Positions 35,175 through 47,969 of a stretch of DNA of 64,000 nucleotides are shown piece by piece. The stretch's first letter is position 1. Every line of letters begins with the position of its first letter. A program made the translations under genes and the position numbers. The DNA is from Gymnothorax reevesii (taxonomy: Eukaryota > Chordata > Actinopteri > Anguilliformes > Muraenidae): NCBI GenBank assembly GCA_029721435.1, contig CM056576.1, positions 70,263,876 through 70,327,875 on the forward strand. Reading direction: 5' to 3'. The notes beneath the pieces are model-generated. The model was given only the letters and a program-made list of their open reading frames with translations. It did not search any database and was not told the origin of the DNA.

Positions 35175-35819
35175 CTAAAAGGGACCCAACAAAATCTTCA
35201 CACTATAACATCGCAGTGAAAGTTGGTCTACGCACAGGATCAAAAAATAAACAGCCTAAACCCCATATGGCAAGATGTGAAGCTTTTAAACAGAGTTAAC
35301 AACAATTCATTCAAAAAATCATTGAGAATCCAACAAATAGATGAAGTCATTTAGCATAAGATAGCTTCTTTCTTTAATTTCTGTTAAAGTATAGGCTTTG
35401 TGGTTAAACTTGCTGACAGCTCTCAACACAAAAGAGAGCTGAAAAATCATCTGATCATTCCTCTTTAAAAAACGACCGATCAACTGTTGGAGGCTTGTGT
35501 TTCTACAATATTCTCCAGTACTCTGAAGCAATTAGTGACATTTCTCAGTGAATCAGCTCAGCTTCACAGTGAAGCAGTTTCTAGCCTTTCCCCCAGGCAG
35601 TTCACTGCCGCAAGTTAACAGTCAAATGGTGGTACAGAATATTTCAGAAGTGCATTTACAGAGATTTACAGGGAGACCAAGGATTCTGCTGATTGGGACA
35701 AATGCAGATTCTAAGAAACTTTTGCAAGATAAAAACACATAATGCAGAAATCAAACTTCTACAAAAAAAACAAAAAACACCTCATTGAAGATAAATATTC
35801 TCCAAAACAGTTCTAGAAA

Positions 35820-36545
35820 CGTATGAGGAATATTCACATTAAAATACCAGTACCCAGATTTGACTCAACAAAGACATCATTCAGGACCCCTCTGATATGT
35901 CACATATCCTCAGTCAATAATTCTCCACAACTGGCAGCGCTCCCTTGTTTTACACATCTACAACATGATTCTTTCACCAGCTCTACCCGCAGATGTTATT
36001 TTTCTCTTCAAAATATATTACCAGTTGAAGTTCAACGTGTAATCAGTAAACCAAAAGATGAAAATTAATCTGGACCAGATGACATTGAGAATAAATTTAT
36101 TCAGTTAGGTACTCATATTTTGTTGTATCCACTGCATGACTTATTTAACCTCGCTTTATCTATTTGTGTCATCCTTTCTACCCAGAAATGTGCCATATAT
36201 ACAACACCTCATATGGGTGGTGACTCCATGACATTAAAAAATTTTGCCCTATTTCTATCATCAATGCTGTAGCTAAAAGCTTTGATAAATGCTCAATCAA
36301 TTATCATGTTATGACACTGATCTTAATATTTTATTTCCATGCCCATCTGCCTTAAGAAAATTTTTTTCAGCAACTACAGTTCTTTTCAAATGAACCAACA
36401 AGGCATTTACTGCTTCTGAGAATGGCAACCTCACTGGAGCAATTTTTCTCGACTTAACCAAGGCCTTTGAGATTGCTGATGACCATTTAATTCTTGACAT
36501 CTGCATTCCTCCAGTGTTCTCAGTATATTCCTGTATAGTTTAAGT
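35820..36545 (+). pseudogene. L2/CR1-like LINE reverse transcriptase fragment
   Basis: Frames on the plus strand give LPVEVQRVISKPKDEN, then SGPDDIENKFIQLGTHIL and PLHDLFNLALSICVILST. After a break come TNKAFTASENGNLTGAIF and LDLTKAFEIADDHLIL. These match the early fingers and palm of non-LTR reverse transcriptases (GPD....FIK.....L.HLFNLSL and LDLS.AFDTVDH..LL). The catalytic YADD box is not present. Several stops and frameshifts interrupt it. The family could be L2, CR1 or Rex. Confidence 0.6.
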
Positions 36546-38539
36546 CACTATGATTTAACTCATACTTTCATCACAGATGCAAACGCCATTTTCTAGGTTT
36601 TCAAACTTGTCATTTATGAGACATGTTTATTCTTGTTAAATAAAATTCTTTCAGAAAAATAAAGTAGTCAAAAATAATGTGGTCAATGTGAAATAAAACA
36701 TTTTTCCCCCGCCATAACTTTTTCTGTGGCCCAACGGGCTGATCATTACTCATGTCCTGTGTTAATCTGAACTTGTGGTCTCATCCTGATAATTTTAATG
36801 TATACTTGGCATGTACTACTTGAATTGGAAAGAGTTGGAAGAATCAACCGTAGTCGCTGATAGCAGTTGAATATCGATAGATGTACAAATCGTCTTGAAC
36901 TGAGGCCAGCGCACGTGGATTCCAGCTGACACAATGTCGACACACGGAACAATTAACGTTAGCCATAAATTTGACCAATTATTGTGATATCCCCAATAGA
37001 GTAATGCTGGCTAAAATTGGTGGAAAATACATGTGTCTGTTTCTTCGTGGCCAGGAGGACGCAATAATGGCAATAAACAAGGAATATCATAAGTTCGGCC
37101 TGACAAAGGGCGCCATTTGCGAAACTGGAAATTATTTGCGGAACCAGTCAAAGGACGGGCCACTGAAAAATGACTGTGCAAGGCTTTATTCCGAATGACT
37201 GAAGAAAACTAATTGATCCACAAAGTGCTTGAGCAATTTCCGCAAATTCGTGAACAGATAACTTTCCGCCAGCGAATTCTGCATCAATACCAGACGCTTC
37301 ATGCAAATTCCGTTTGCGGAACCGGTCAACGGACAGTAAGAATGGATAGGCTATACTAAATTACAGGTTTGCAACTGGAAAAGTAATATATTTCGGCACG
37401 TGAGTGTAAAATAGGCCTAATAGTACATAAAAGCATACATTATCGCCGAACATAAAATATTGCAGAAATGATACCTGACAAACAAAATCCTCACCAAAAA
37501 TAGCATGATATTTAATAGGATGTGGCTACGTCTACGGCGCCGTATACAGCGATTCGGGGCTATATTTCACGGCGCGCGTGCACATTGACGTTTCATTACA
37601 TATGTTGGCAGCTTCCAAGCTCAGCACGCTTATCTGCGGCCTACGGCGGAGTGTTTGTTTTTAATACAATCTCTCAGACCACTTTCGCACATGGTACGAT
37701 TGTTCAGTACCGTGCCACAGTGCGTTTGGGTAATATGTTTTGGGGAATTTTATTATTGAGAAAGGCCCTTAGAATATCAATATCGCAAATGCATGCTGCG
37801 CGTGCCCTAGCAACCCGGTGTGTCATCACTCAGTAACATGGATAACCACGTAACACAGCATAAGAAATTAAACTCAAAATTTTCTTGACTGAATTTCAGT
37901 GGCTGAATCATTAAAATTGCTCCCCACAACTCGCGAGTCCGTCATCTTGGGTTTGCCCGGAGACGCCGCCTCCGCGCATGCCCACTCGAATCACCGTTTA
38001 CGGCTCTGCAGATATAGCCGCTGCCTGATTAATAATCCAATTGCGTATTATACCGCAATACAGTTTTAAATAGTAGCACAGGTTTAGCAAACTGTATAGT
38101 TTAAAATAAAAAGGTTTACAGAAATGATTTCCAGCAACTTCACCCCCATCAAAGCAAATCAATATTTTATGTAGGCTAATGTTACTCTTGCATTCATATA
38201 TGGAAATAAATCGCCAACAAGCTGTGCCATTATCTACATGTACGGACTACTGTCAACACGACCGCCCCAACCGCCCTCTTGGCTCAGATATGATTAAACA
38301 AACACCCGCTAATGGGCTATCGCCCAGCTACAGCAAGCGCGGTTGGCGGCGGCGGTCTTCTTTTGTCTTCGTGCGCGTCAAGACGCCGGTCCTACCGAAC
38401 AGCTCACAACAAGATTTCCCGGTCCTACCGACTGCCTAACACCCCCCTACTGCCAGATTAACGACCTTTTCTTTGGTTTTAACAGCGACTGTACTGTACC
38501 ATAATCCATTAATACTGTTGCCAATCTTTGAAACCCCTT
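36546..38539. other. Intron sequence, no gene recognised
   Basis: A 22-bp block 'tttgcggaaccrgtcaamgg' occurs at about 37134 and 37313. A locally less AT-rich stretch with CpGs lies at about 37530-37620 and 37920-38010. No exon was recognised. Confidence 0.45.
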
Positions 38540-39990
38540 TCAGTAAGATCATAGTGGACACCTAGGGGACCCAGCCAAAGTCAAGCAGAGGTCTTCAATA
38601 CCTCCCTGTGATCCTGGATTATGCCACTCACTACCCAGAAGTGATCTCTCAGGGGGCTGCCACTGGAAAGACCATCATCCAAAAGTTGCGACTGCTACTC
38701 CAGCGGCTTTGGATTTTGGACGAAATGCAGATGGACCAGGGATCCTGTTTCATGTCTGGTGTAATAAAATAGATGTCCAGGTATCTGAAGGTGAGACGGC
38801 TGAGAACCTCAGTATATCAGTATATCTCCCCCCGACTAATGGGCTTGTTGAAAGGTTCAACCAGACCTTGAAGCAGATGCTGTGTAAAATAATTGATGAG
38901 GATAGGAAAAACTGGGACCAGCAATTGCCTTATGTACCCTTTGCAGTTTGCGAAGTACCACAGAGTTCAACAGGATTCCCATCTTTTCAGCTTCTGTATG
39001 GCTGGAGACCCCGGAGAACATTCTAGACTTGGCGAAGGAGACCTGGAAGCAGCAGCCATCCCCCCACTGCTCAGTCATTGAGCACATGAAGATGCAGTTG
39101 CAAATGTACCAGCTGGTCCAGGCCAGAGTGTGTAACTCAGGTGCCCAGGTTAGAGAGTTCTAGCATATGCTCCGTCACTACCTGGCTAAGTGGCAGGGTC
39201 TCCATGAAGTGACAGAGCATATTGGCCCCGAAACTACAATGTCCAGCAGCCTGGCCGAAGACGTGGTCAGAAAACTAACCACGTTAACCACTTAAAACCA
39301 TGGTTTGAACCCCACTACCCTCCAATTCATGTGCTCTCTGCCCAGGTTGAGACCACAGTTGACCCAGAAGTGAAGACGGGAAATCATCAGTCTCTTAACC
39401 AGAACCAGGAAATAACTGAGTTACTGCACAGAACACCAGAAGTGCTTTGAGACTTTCCAGAACTCACTTCAGTCAGAGCCCAGGACATCGTGACAGAACC
39501 AGACAAGAAGGTGAAACGGCAGCCTTACCACATTCCGAAGGCTAGAAGGGACGCTGCGAAAATTTAGGTGAGAAAAATGTTGGAGCTGGAGTCAACCAGT
39601 TCTAAGTTGAACCCTATTGCGTTAATCCCCAAGGCTGATCGTTTCACCAGGTTATGTAATTATTTCTGTAAATTAAATCAAATCTCTCAGTTTGATGCAT
39701 ATCTAGTGTTTGGAGTTTAGGTACTGCTAGAGGGGCTGGGAGCAGCCCAGTTCATAAGTACCCTTGACCTCACCGACGAATATTAGCGGGTGCCTTTGAC
39801 CACTGAGGCCAAGAAGATTGCCTTATCTACCCCTGAGGGGCTGTTTCAGTACACCACCATGCTGTTTGGCGTTTACGGAGCCCAAGCAATCTTCCAACAA
39901 TTAATGGATAAAATCCTTTGCCTTCATTGCAACTATGCAACAGCAAACCCAAATGCTGTTGTGATCCATGCAGACAACGGGAAAGACTAA
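38540..39990 (+). pseudogene. Gmr1-like Ty3/gypsy pol remnant: integrase ahead of reverse transcriptase
   Basis: The integrase core comes first: VILDYATHYPEVIS, EMQMDQGSCFMSG (catalytic Asp) and NGLVERFNQTLKQML (catalytic Glu), then PQSSTGFPSFQLLYGWRPRR. A chromodomain-free linker ending NHLKPWFEPHYPP follows. The start of reverse transcriptase comes after it: EPDKKVKRQPYHIPKARRDA, STLDLTDEY and LFGVYGAQAIFQQLMDKILC, with an eroded VVIHAD in place of the YxDD box. Gypsy elements normally have RT before integrase; this order is the known mark of Gmr1-like elements of fish. Many stops and frameshifts occur. No LTR was recognised. Confidence 0.75.
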
Positions 39991-40400
39991 CTCACCCACT
40001 TGAAAGCATACTAAAAGCCACTTCCGAAAACTTATTGGCAGAACCAAAATTGTGTGTGAAACTTAAAATCACAACCCTGAGATGGTACAAGAAAATAGGC
40101 TACCATTCTAGAACTTCTAGAGCTTGCATGAGGCAAGCGATAGGATGTAGTCCTGATTTCTACTGAAGCATATGAATAGAAACATCAGAAATATTATGTC
40201 GTAAAGTAACAGATAGTAACCAAAGATGGATAGAAAACTATATTTTAACTCGTCCAACCTTTTACCTTCGATACTACTGCTTTGTTTTACTCATTCCTTA
40301 TTTTGGCCAATTTTTGCAAAAGCCCAGTCATATTCTCAAAGGGATTTTTTTCTTCAGAACCAAGAGGCTAACAGTAACAAGAGCCATCTGGCAATGGCGG

Positions 40401-40625
40401 ATCCCCCCGGCTGTAGGTTGTTTAACCTACAGGTTGTGTGGACAGACGGACGGACCAAAACCCCCAAAAGGCACAACTAGACCTTAGGGAGAGGCTCCAT
40501 ACCAAATTTGGTGTTTGTAAGTGGTATAATTTTCGAGTTCTGGTCCGGAAACAATTTTATTACAGACGAACGGACGGACGGACACACTGATCGCTATATC
40601 CCCCCGCATGATATGCCGGGGGGAT
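40401..40625 (+). mobile_element. Hairpin-ended non-autonomous element (HINE-like)
   Basis: This 225-bp element starts ATCCCCCCGGC and ends in a hairpin at 40598-40625 whose closing arm is GCCGGGGGGAT, the exact inverse of the start. Inside are 'taccaaatttggtg', an (ACGG)n run at 40567-40583 and a 12-bp palindrome, 'ggttgtttaacc'. It has the same layout as 2053-2298 with different end bases. Confidence 0.65.
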
Positions 40626-41643
40626 AGAAACTACACTCTTCCAGGTGATAAATGCCCAAAGGTAACTCAAGAAATTGAACTGCATCTCGTCACTGTCAGA
40701 TATCCAAAATAAATGTTTTAGAAATTAAGATTTCTAAATTTTACGCAGGAGGTACAGGGGATGCAGAGGATATGTCCTACGCAGTTTTGAGGAGACAGCA
40801 GTCCATCTCCCCACTTTTGATAAGGAAAAAAATACTATAGGCTACGCTAAATAAAACTTCCAGCAAACAGCATCACATCCCTACTAACCAGAACCATGTA
40901 AAGAGATGACACCATCTCGCATTCACTCTGCTAGTAACAGTTACACAGCTAAAATGTTTGATCATTAAGCCTACTTGAATAACCATCACAAACTAGACTA
41001 CTCGTTTCTTTCTCCCCTTCACCCTGTTTGTTACGTTAGACAGAAAGTCATTTGTAAGCTATCAACCAACTCAACTGCAACTGTTAATATTCTAGTCATT
41101 TTCACTTACTGCATTGGAACGATGAAATAAAATATATTTAACTCAAATTGTTCCTTGGAATGGCAGCAACAATAACAGTTATAAATTTTCAAAGTAGCAC
41201 TGTGATTAATTGGGAGTTAGTCATTGATTTATCCCCATATGTTGGTTTTAAGAGGGTGCTCGTCTAAATTTGGCCCACATCTGTCCTAACACATATGACA
41301 TAAAAAAACAAATGCATTTTCTAGGCCCACATACATCTCTCCAAACAGTCAATATGGCAAGGAATCAAAAGCTTCCATGGACAATTTTCCCATACTCATA
41401 CAACACCACCTTTCTATGCTTAATTTAGTGGTACAGAAACTTCAGCAAATGTCCCTTTGACCTAATATGGAGTGAATTAAAACTGTAGACAGGTAAGTCA
41501 GATCTTTCAAAATCTAGCATGTGTTATCCTCAGGCCTATTCAAACGGATTTCAAAGGTTTTGTGTGCTGAGACTATGTTTTCTTTGGTAGTCCTGATCCT
41601 GAGACTGGTCTGTGATATGGGTTATCATGGGGCAGTGACTCAC
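40626..41643. other. Intron sequence, no gene recognised
   Basis: AT-rich, with no recognisable repeat or exon. Confidence 0.5.
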
Positions 41644-41749
41644 CGTGGCACGCGCACCAAGGCTGGAGTTCCTCAGGCATTCTAGCTCCTCAGTCATCTT
41701 TGTGGCTAAGGCCTGCAGGTAGCCCCGTGCATCCTTTTCATCGCTTACC
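41644..41749 (-). CDS. cdc42bpa: MRCK coiled-coil exon
   Basis: This 106-bp exon encodes [18 protein letters not shown], then [17 protein letters not shown]. It is nearly identical to the family segment [17 protein letters not shown]. Its first base completes the split Trp codon of the previous exon. The acceptor is cctcccacag and the donor CACG|gtgagt; exit phase is 0. The 8.8-kb intron above it holds a LINE fragment, a long tandem-repeat element and a hAT. Confidence 0.93.
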
Positions 41750-42079
41750 CTGTGGGAGGAAGGTGTCGTACTATGCACATTACTTTTACCACAGTAAGGA
41801 TTATAAGAGTTTGTCTTTTTCCATTGCAACGTAAGGTTTGCAAGTTTTGATACTATCAAATTTAATGCAGAAAATTGAGAGAAAACAATTCACACAGTTC
41901 ACACAATTCAGTTTTGAATTGAAAATTCAGTTTAACACCATTAAGACTAGAAACGATGCCATTGGTCATATGTACCTATTAAATAAAATGACTAATATAA
42001 CACTGCAGCCATAACACTTTCCTTCTTCCAAGAGAATTCCAAATATTTTGGATTAAAATGAATGATTTTCACATTTATA

Positions 42080-43454
42080 CAGATGGCGGTGCGCAGTAGT
42101 GCAGCAGCTTCTCTAGCTCCTGGTTTTGGCGTTAGCATGAGTGTGTGTGTGGAGAACAGTGAGAGTGAGCGTGTAAGGTATAGTTTTTCTGAGCTTTTGA
42201 GCATCAACAAAGCTTAAATGACCACACTTCCATCAACTCTCAAAGCAGGACTTGGAAGGCTGCAGCTCCTGCGGACATTGGGCTGGCGCAGCAGAGTACA
42301 GCGGCTCAGAGCCAGGCGAAGATGGTGTGCTCGGAAGCAGAAGAGGGGCAGCAAGCGGGCTGGCTTGTTAGCAAGGCTAAATGCTAACTCAAACCGCCCA
42401 GCTATTCCATCGCTTTTTCTGGCTAATGCTCGCTCTCTGGATAACAAGATGGACTTACTACTGCTGCAACTGAACACCTACAAAAGAAATGAACCGCTGT
42501 GTACTTCTCCTGACAGAAACGTGGCTAAATAACAAAATGCCGGACTCGGCCGTTCAGATTTACAGGCTGCTATTCTTCCATGAGGACCGTAACCATCTGT
42601 AGGGAAAAAACGCGAGGAGGTGGCTTCTGCGTTTATATCAACAAAGGTTGGTGTACAAACTGTTCACTGGTTAGCAGCCACTATATTGAGTCAGTAGGAC
42701 ACTTGACTGTTAAATGCCGGCCCCATTATCTGCCACAAGAGTTTACAGCAGTGTTTTCTGTAGCTGTTAACACACCCCCGCGTGCTAATGCTACTAAGGC
42801 GCTCCGTGAACTACATGGCAACATCTGCAAACAGCAAAACAGGCACTCGGAGGCACTCTACGTGGTTGCAGGCAATTTTAACCAAGTCGACCTGACGGAC
42901 ATTTTGCCAAGGTTTCACCAGCATGTCACCATAGCAACGCGAGGGAATAACACACTTGACCGGGTGTATACAAACCGAAAGGACACATACAGAGCTACCC
43001 CCCGCCCCCACCTTGACCTCTCTGACCACTCTCTGTGTGGCTCAGTGATGCTGCCTCCATGCTGCAGGACTGTTTTAAGCAGACTGAATGGCAGATCTTC
43101 AGGGAAGCAGCAACACATGCTGGCAATGTGGACCTGGAGGAGTATGCATCATCTGTCCTGGGCTTCATCTGCAAATGTGTTGCGGATGTAACCACCACCA
43201 GAACTATCAGCATACACCCCAACCAGAAGCCCTGGCTGAATGCTGAGGTCCTCTCTCCTGAATGCCCGGGACTCAGAATTCAGGTCTGGAAATGCATCTG
43301 CACTCAGAGCAGCAAGGAGAAACCTGACATAAAAACGGCTAAAGCCTCCTATGGTTTTAGAATCCAGGGGCACTTTTCAAGCAATGACCCCCCGAGCATG
43401 TGGAAGGGCATCAAAACCATCATGGATTACGACAAAAGAGATGCTGGGCTCTAA
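42080..43454 (+). pseudogene. L2/CR1-like LINE ORF2, endonuclease part
   Basis: After a leader (from about 42080), frames give RPAIPSLFLANARSLDNKMD, then GGGFCVYINKGWC, HSEALYVVAGNFNQVDLTDI and LPRFHQHVTIATRGNNTLDR. PRPHLDLSDHSLC completes an apurinic-type endonuclease: GDFN here reads GNFN, and SDH is present. The linker runs to MWKGIKTIMDYDKRDAGL. LINE endonucleases nick the target to start reverse transcription. The metal-binding Asp of GDFN is lost, and several frameshifts occur (near 42530, 42600, 43030). The reverse transcriptase is absent: the piece stops at 43454. Confidence 0.72.
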
Positions 43455-44551
43455 ATTCGCTGACCAGGCGCGGTGCAGATGCGGCAAATGGGGGGAGAGC
43501 CGTGCCAACGGGGTGTATCCAGGCATATTTTGCAATTTTGTGCCCGGCGCAAGTACTCCTCTGCCCCGCCTCTGTCCCTCCTGCCGACGCAAGTGGCAAA
43601 GAGGGAGGAGAGAAGGCGTGAGTGGGTTTAACACAGCAAAATCAAATCTTCACCAATCAAATGTGCTCCTCTCCTCACCTTAAAAATGTTGGAATAAAGA
43701 AGCCTCTGTCCTATATTAGTTTTGGTGATACAAGTCATTGAAAATTCAATATGTCAATTGTGAACTTTAAAGGTCACACAAGGTCAAGTTGAGGTCTGCA
43801 AATGGACTTCATATATGACTTTCTAAATGTCTCTATACAAACCCTGGCTCAATCTGTGACCATTTTGGTGATACAAGTCATTGTACTTTCACTGTCGAGT
43901 TTGACCCTCAAAGGTCACTGACAGTCAAGTTGAATGTCACCAAATGAGAGTTCATGTGCGACTTCCTAGATGTCAGTAACACAAATTTAGGCTCCATCCG
44001 CGACCATTTTAGTGACACAAGTCATAGAATTTTCACTAGGTCACATTTGACCTTTGAAGGTCAATACGAAGGTCATCAAATGAAAGTTCGTATATGACTT
44101 CCTATATGTCTCTAATACAAGCCTAAGTTCCATCTGTGACCGTTTTGGCAACACAAGTCATTGTAATTGTATTATGTCAAGTTTGACCTTCAAAGGTCAC
44201 CAACAGTGAAGTTGAATGTCACCAAATGAAAGTTCATGTGCGACTTCCTAGATGTCAGTAACACAAACCTAGGCTCCATCTGTGACCTTTTTAAAGATAA
44301 GTCATGACATGAAAGTTCATATATGACTTCCTGTAGGTGCTCAATACACTTATGTTTCCAATCTTAAATATTCTCCAGCCTAGAAGCCTTTGAAAATTGT
44401 TACAATTTGTTTTGCCACAAGTTTGACCTTTCAAGGTCATCTAAAGTCAACATTAACACATCCAATATATAGGTCATATATGACTTTCTATATGTCTGTA
44501 ATACAAACACGATCTCTGTCTGCAACCATTCCGCTACCATATGCAACTTTG

Positions 44552-47500
44552 TAGTGATGCGCGGGTCGAGGTTTTTTTTAACACCCGCACCAACCCGACC
44601 CGACATGACAGCTAACCCGCCCCACTAAAACTCGCACTGATTTTCAACCTGAACCCAACCCGACCCGACACAAAAAGGAGGCAAGAGAAAAGAATACAGT
44701 GGGTCTGTGTGACATGATTTGCAATGGAAAAAAACGATTCCTCTGTTACGCTATGGATTTGAGTGGAGCACAACATACATTTGGGCTTTTGGCTGGAATT
44801 CTTAATACAAAGTTTGGGCGCTTTCTTTTAATTGAACTTTGCCGTGATTTCTGATCTTTGCAACCAAACGAAATGGCATCAGGCAAAATATTGCAAGCAG
44901 GCTGTTTTATTGGAACAAAATGAACATGACAGTGGTGCACTGGCGCTATCGCCTACTTTCCCATACAGTGTTGCGATATCCTGCTTACGAGGAAACTTTA
45001 TTTTCCTCATATTTATTTCAAGATTGTTTTGGGGGGGCTTTTAGGCTATTTTTTCATCTTAGCTTATAATGTAGGCCTAGGCGTATTTTTTTCCCCCCAA
45101 ACTATGCAAAAACAAAATCACGTCAACAGTGCCAGGGTGTAAGCGATTACGGCGCGCTTCCTGGACACGGCCAGCCGTACTGAAGGTTCGCTCGCTTGTT
45201 GCGCTAGTTGCTGGGATGCAGAGGACTGCTTTGGGCACCATGGAGTTTTACACGATTATTCTTTGTCTCATGGTATGGTAATTGGGTGATGTGTGTACAG
45301 AGTGGTGTTAAAGAAATGTATATCTAAGAAGGGTCTTTACTGCCGATGGCAGCACACGCTCTGCTGTTAGAGAACACGTAGCTGAAAAACGGAAACACCT
45401 CAACAAATTGATTTTATTTTTGAACAAGAGCAATCCGAGATTTCTGATCTCCGCCAAAGGATGAAATTGATACAAATGCAAATGCGGATCCGGATCATCA
45501 CCAAAATTTAATGGAGTCGTCCCTGGACCAAGATCTATCTCTGGTGAAAATTTCATAAAGATCCATCCAGTAGTTTCCGAGAAATCTTGTCCACAGACAG
45601 ACAAACAAACAGACAAATAAATAAACTAGAACGGGCACTCGGTAGAGCGCATACCTTCGCCGTCGCCACTGAATCCCTCGCCACTGGCGTTGGTTTCATG
45701 CCGATCGGATAAAAATTGACCGAGATATGGCCGAAAGTCGGTTTTGACCTTTTCGTGGCCTTGACCTTGACCTTTGACCCGATCACTCCCAAAATCTAAT
45801 CGATTGATCCTCAGGTCATGCCAAATCAACCCACCAAATTTTATGAAATTCCATTTGGTACTTTTTGAGTTATTCGATACACATACATACACACAGACAG
45901 ACACACAAACAAACTAGAACGGGCATTCGGTAGAGCGCATACCTTCGCCGACGCCACTGAATCCCTCGCCACTGGCGTTGGTTTCATGCCAATCGGATAA
46001 AAATTGACCGAGATATGGCCGAAAGTCGGTTTTGACCTTTTCGTGGCCTTGACCTTGACCTTTGACCCGATCACTCCCAAAATCTATTGGATTGATCCTC
46101 AGGTCATGCCAAATCAACCCACCAAATTTTATGAAATTCCGTTTGGTACTTTTTGAGTTATTCGATACACATACACACAGACAGACAGACACACAAACAA
46201 ATAAATACACGGGGATCAAAACATTACCTTCGTCAGCGAAGTCGCTGGCGAAGGTAACTAGAACGGGCACTCGGTAGAGCGCATACCTTCGCCGACGCCA
46301 CTGAATCCCTCGCCACATAACTCTGAGGACCAATTTTTATTTTTTTAAATGATCGATGAATGACAAGAGTACGATATATTTTTTTTTTACATCAATACGC
46401 CTTTTAGTTCGAAAGGTAATGACCCCCCTGACCTTTGACCCCCAACCGCTAAGAAGGGTATTGACCCCATTGTACCGTGTTTCACATCACAGGATCGGGT
46501 ATATAATTCTGCACATTTTGGCGTTGGTTTCATGCCGATCGGATAAAAATTGACCGAGAAATGGCCGAAAGTCGGTTTTGACCTTTTCGTGGCCTTGACC
46601 TTGACCTTTGACCCGATCACTCCCAAAATCTAATCGATTGATCCTCAGGTCATGCCAAATCAACCCACCAAATTTTATGAAATTCCGTTTGGTACTTTTT
46701 GAGTTATTCGATACACATACGCACAGACAGACAGACACACAAACAAATAAATACACGGGGATCAAAACATTACCTTCGTCAGCGAAGTCGCTGGCGAAGG
46801 TAACTAGAACGGGCACTCGGTAGAGCGCATACCTTCGCCGACGCCACTGAATTCCTCGCCACTGGCGTTGGTTTCATGCCGATCGGATAAAAATTGACCG
46901 AGATATGGCCGAAAGTCGGTTTTGACCTTTTCGTGGCCTTGACCTTGACCTTTGACCCGATCACTCCCAAAATCTAATCAATTGATCCTCAGGTCATGCC
47001 AAATCAACCCACCAAATTTTATGAAATTCCGTTTGGTACTTTTTGAGTTATTCAATACACATACACACAGACAGACACACAAACAAATAAATACACGGGG
47101 ATCAAAACATTGCCTTCGTCAGCGAAGTCGCTGGCGAAGGTAACTAGAACGGGCACTCGGTAGAGCGCATACCTTCGCCGACGCCACTGAATCCCTCGCC
47201 ACTGGCGTTGGTTTCATGCCGATCGGATAAAAATTGACCGAGATATGGCCGAAAGTCGGTTTTGACCTTTTCGTGGGCTTGACCTTGACCTTTGACCCGA
47301 TCACTCCCAAAATCTAATTGATTGATCCTCAGGTCATGCCAAATCAACCCACCAAATTTTATTAAATTCCGTTTGGTACTTTTTGAGTTATTCGATACAC
47401 ATACACATAGACAGACACAAACAAATAAATACACGGGGATCAAAACATTACCTTCGTCAGCGAAGTCGCTGGCGAAGGTAATAAAATAACGGACCCGATC

Positions 47501-47969
47501 GCATTATCTCCTTGGCGGAGATAATAAGACTCGTGATATGCCTTTCACTGTAAAGTGGAGAAAAAATGTTTTGTCTATGTGTTGTTTGGACCCACGGGTC
47601 AATAAAATTACTACTACTATATAATATTTCGGTGCTGACTGCAGAATTATTTCTAAGATGAGCTATCATTCAACCTTTAGATCCTTACTCTAACCGTGGA
47701 TGATTAAGCCGCGCACCAGTGAGTGCGTGTACATCGAGAGTAGGAAGAGGGAGAGGTACAATTGGCATCCTATCCTGCTTAAGGAAGCATTACATTGTTT
47801 GACAAAAGCATATTATCTAGGCTGTATGTCTAGAGCCCTCAAGTGGCCGATAGCCTATTATACTTTTTATTCGCAATTTCGTGGGAATTAGATGTCGCCA
47901 CTGTTTGGCCCAACCCGCCCGCACCCGCTAAATTTTATTATACGTTCCGGGCCGACCCACGCATCACTT
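44552..47969 (+). mobile_element. hAT transposon with 8-bp target duplication
   Basis: The left end is TAGTGATGCGCGGGTCG and the right end CGACCCACGCATCACTT, inverses with two changes. Both sides carry CAACTTTG (44544-44551 and 47970-47977), the 8-bp duplication typical of hAT. The next bases on each side, 'aacccgacccgac' and 'cccgcccgcacccgc', extend the family pattern. No transposase was seen. Its middle (45446-47523) is filled by a hairpin-ended tandem array. Confidence 0.85.
45446..47523 (+). repeat. Tandem array of hairpin-ended units inside another hairpin-ended element
   Basis: The outer element starts GATCTCCGCCAAAGG and ends in TATCTCCTTGGCGGAGATA (47505-47523). Inside are five head-to-tail units starting ACTAGAACGGGCACTCGG at 45625, 45913, 46257, 46803 and 47143 (288, 344, 546, 340 and about 337 bp). 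Units 2 to 5 each close with a stem of ACCTTCGTCAGCGA / TCGCTGGCGAAGGT at 46226, 46772, 47112 and 47450. Each unit carries 'ccttgaccttgacctttgac' and 'ctttttgagttattc'. Unit 3 carries about 195 bp of different inner sequence. Long frames here, such as LFVCVSVCLCVCVSNNSKST, are repeat artefacts, not genes. Confidence 0.85.

Noticed and set aside
37522..38439. CpG-containing stretches with 80-100 codon frames, considered as a promoter with a first exon.
   Set aside because: No recognisable protein, no splice-consistent frame and no core promoter pattern strong enough to support it.
43460..43690. A GC-rich 73-110 codon region after the LINE fragment.
   Set aside because: It looks like a separate short repeat ('gtgcccggcgcaagt...agggaggagagaaggcgtg'), not a coding region. 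The family is unsure.
45553..47443. Several open frames of 79-139 codons on the minus strand (Cys/Val-rich, 'LFVCVSVCLCVC').
   Set aside because: They are repeated with each tandem unit and arise from the ACAGACAGAC microsatellite. They are not genes.
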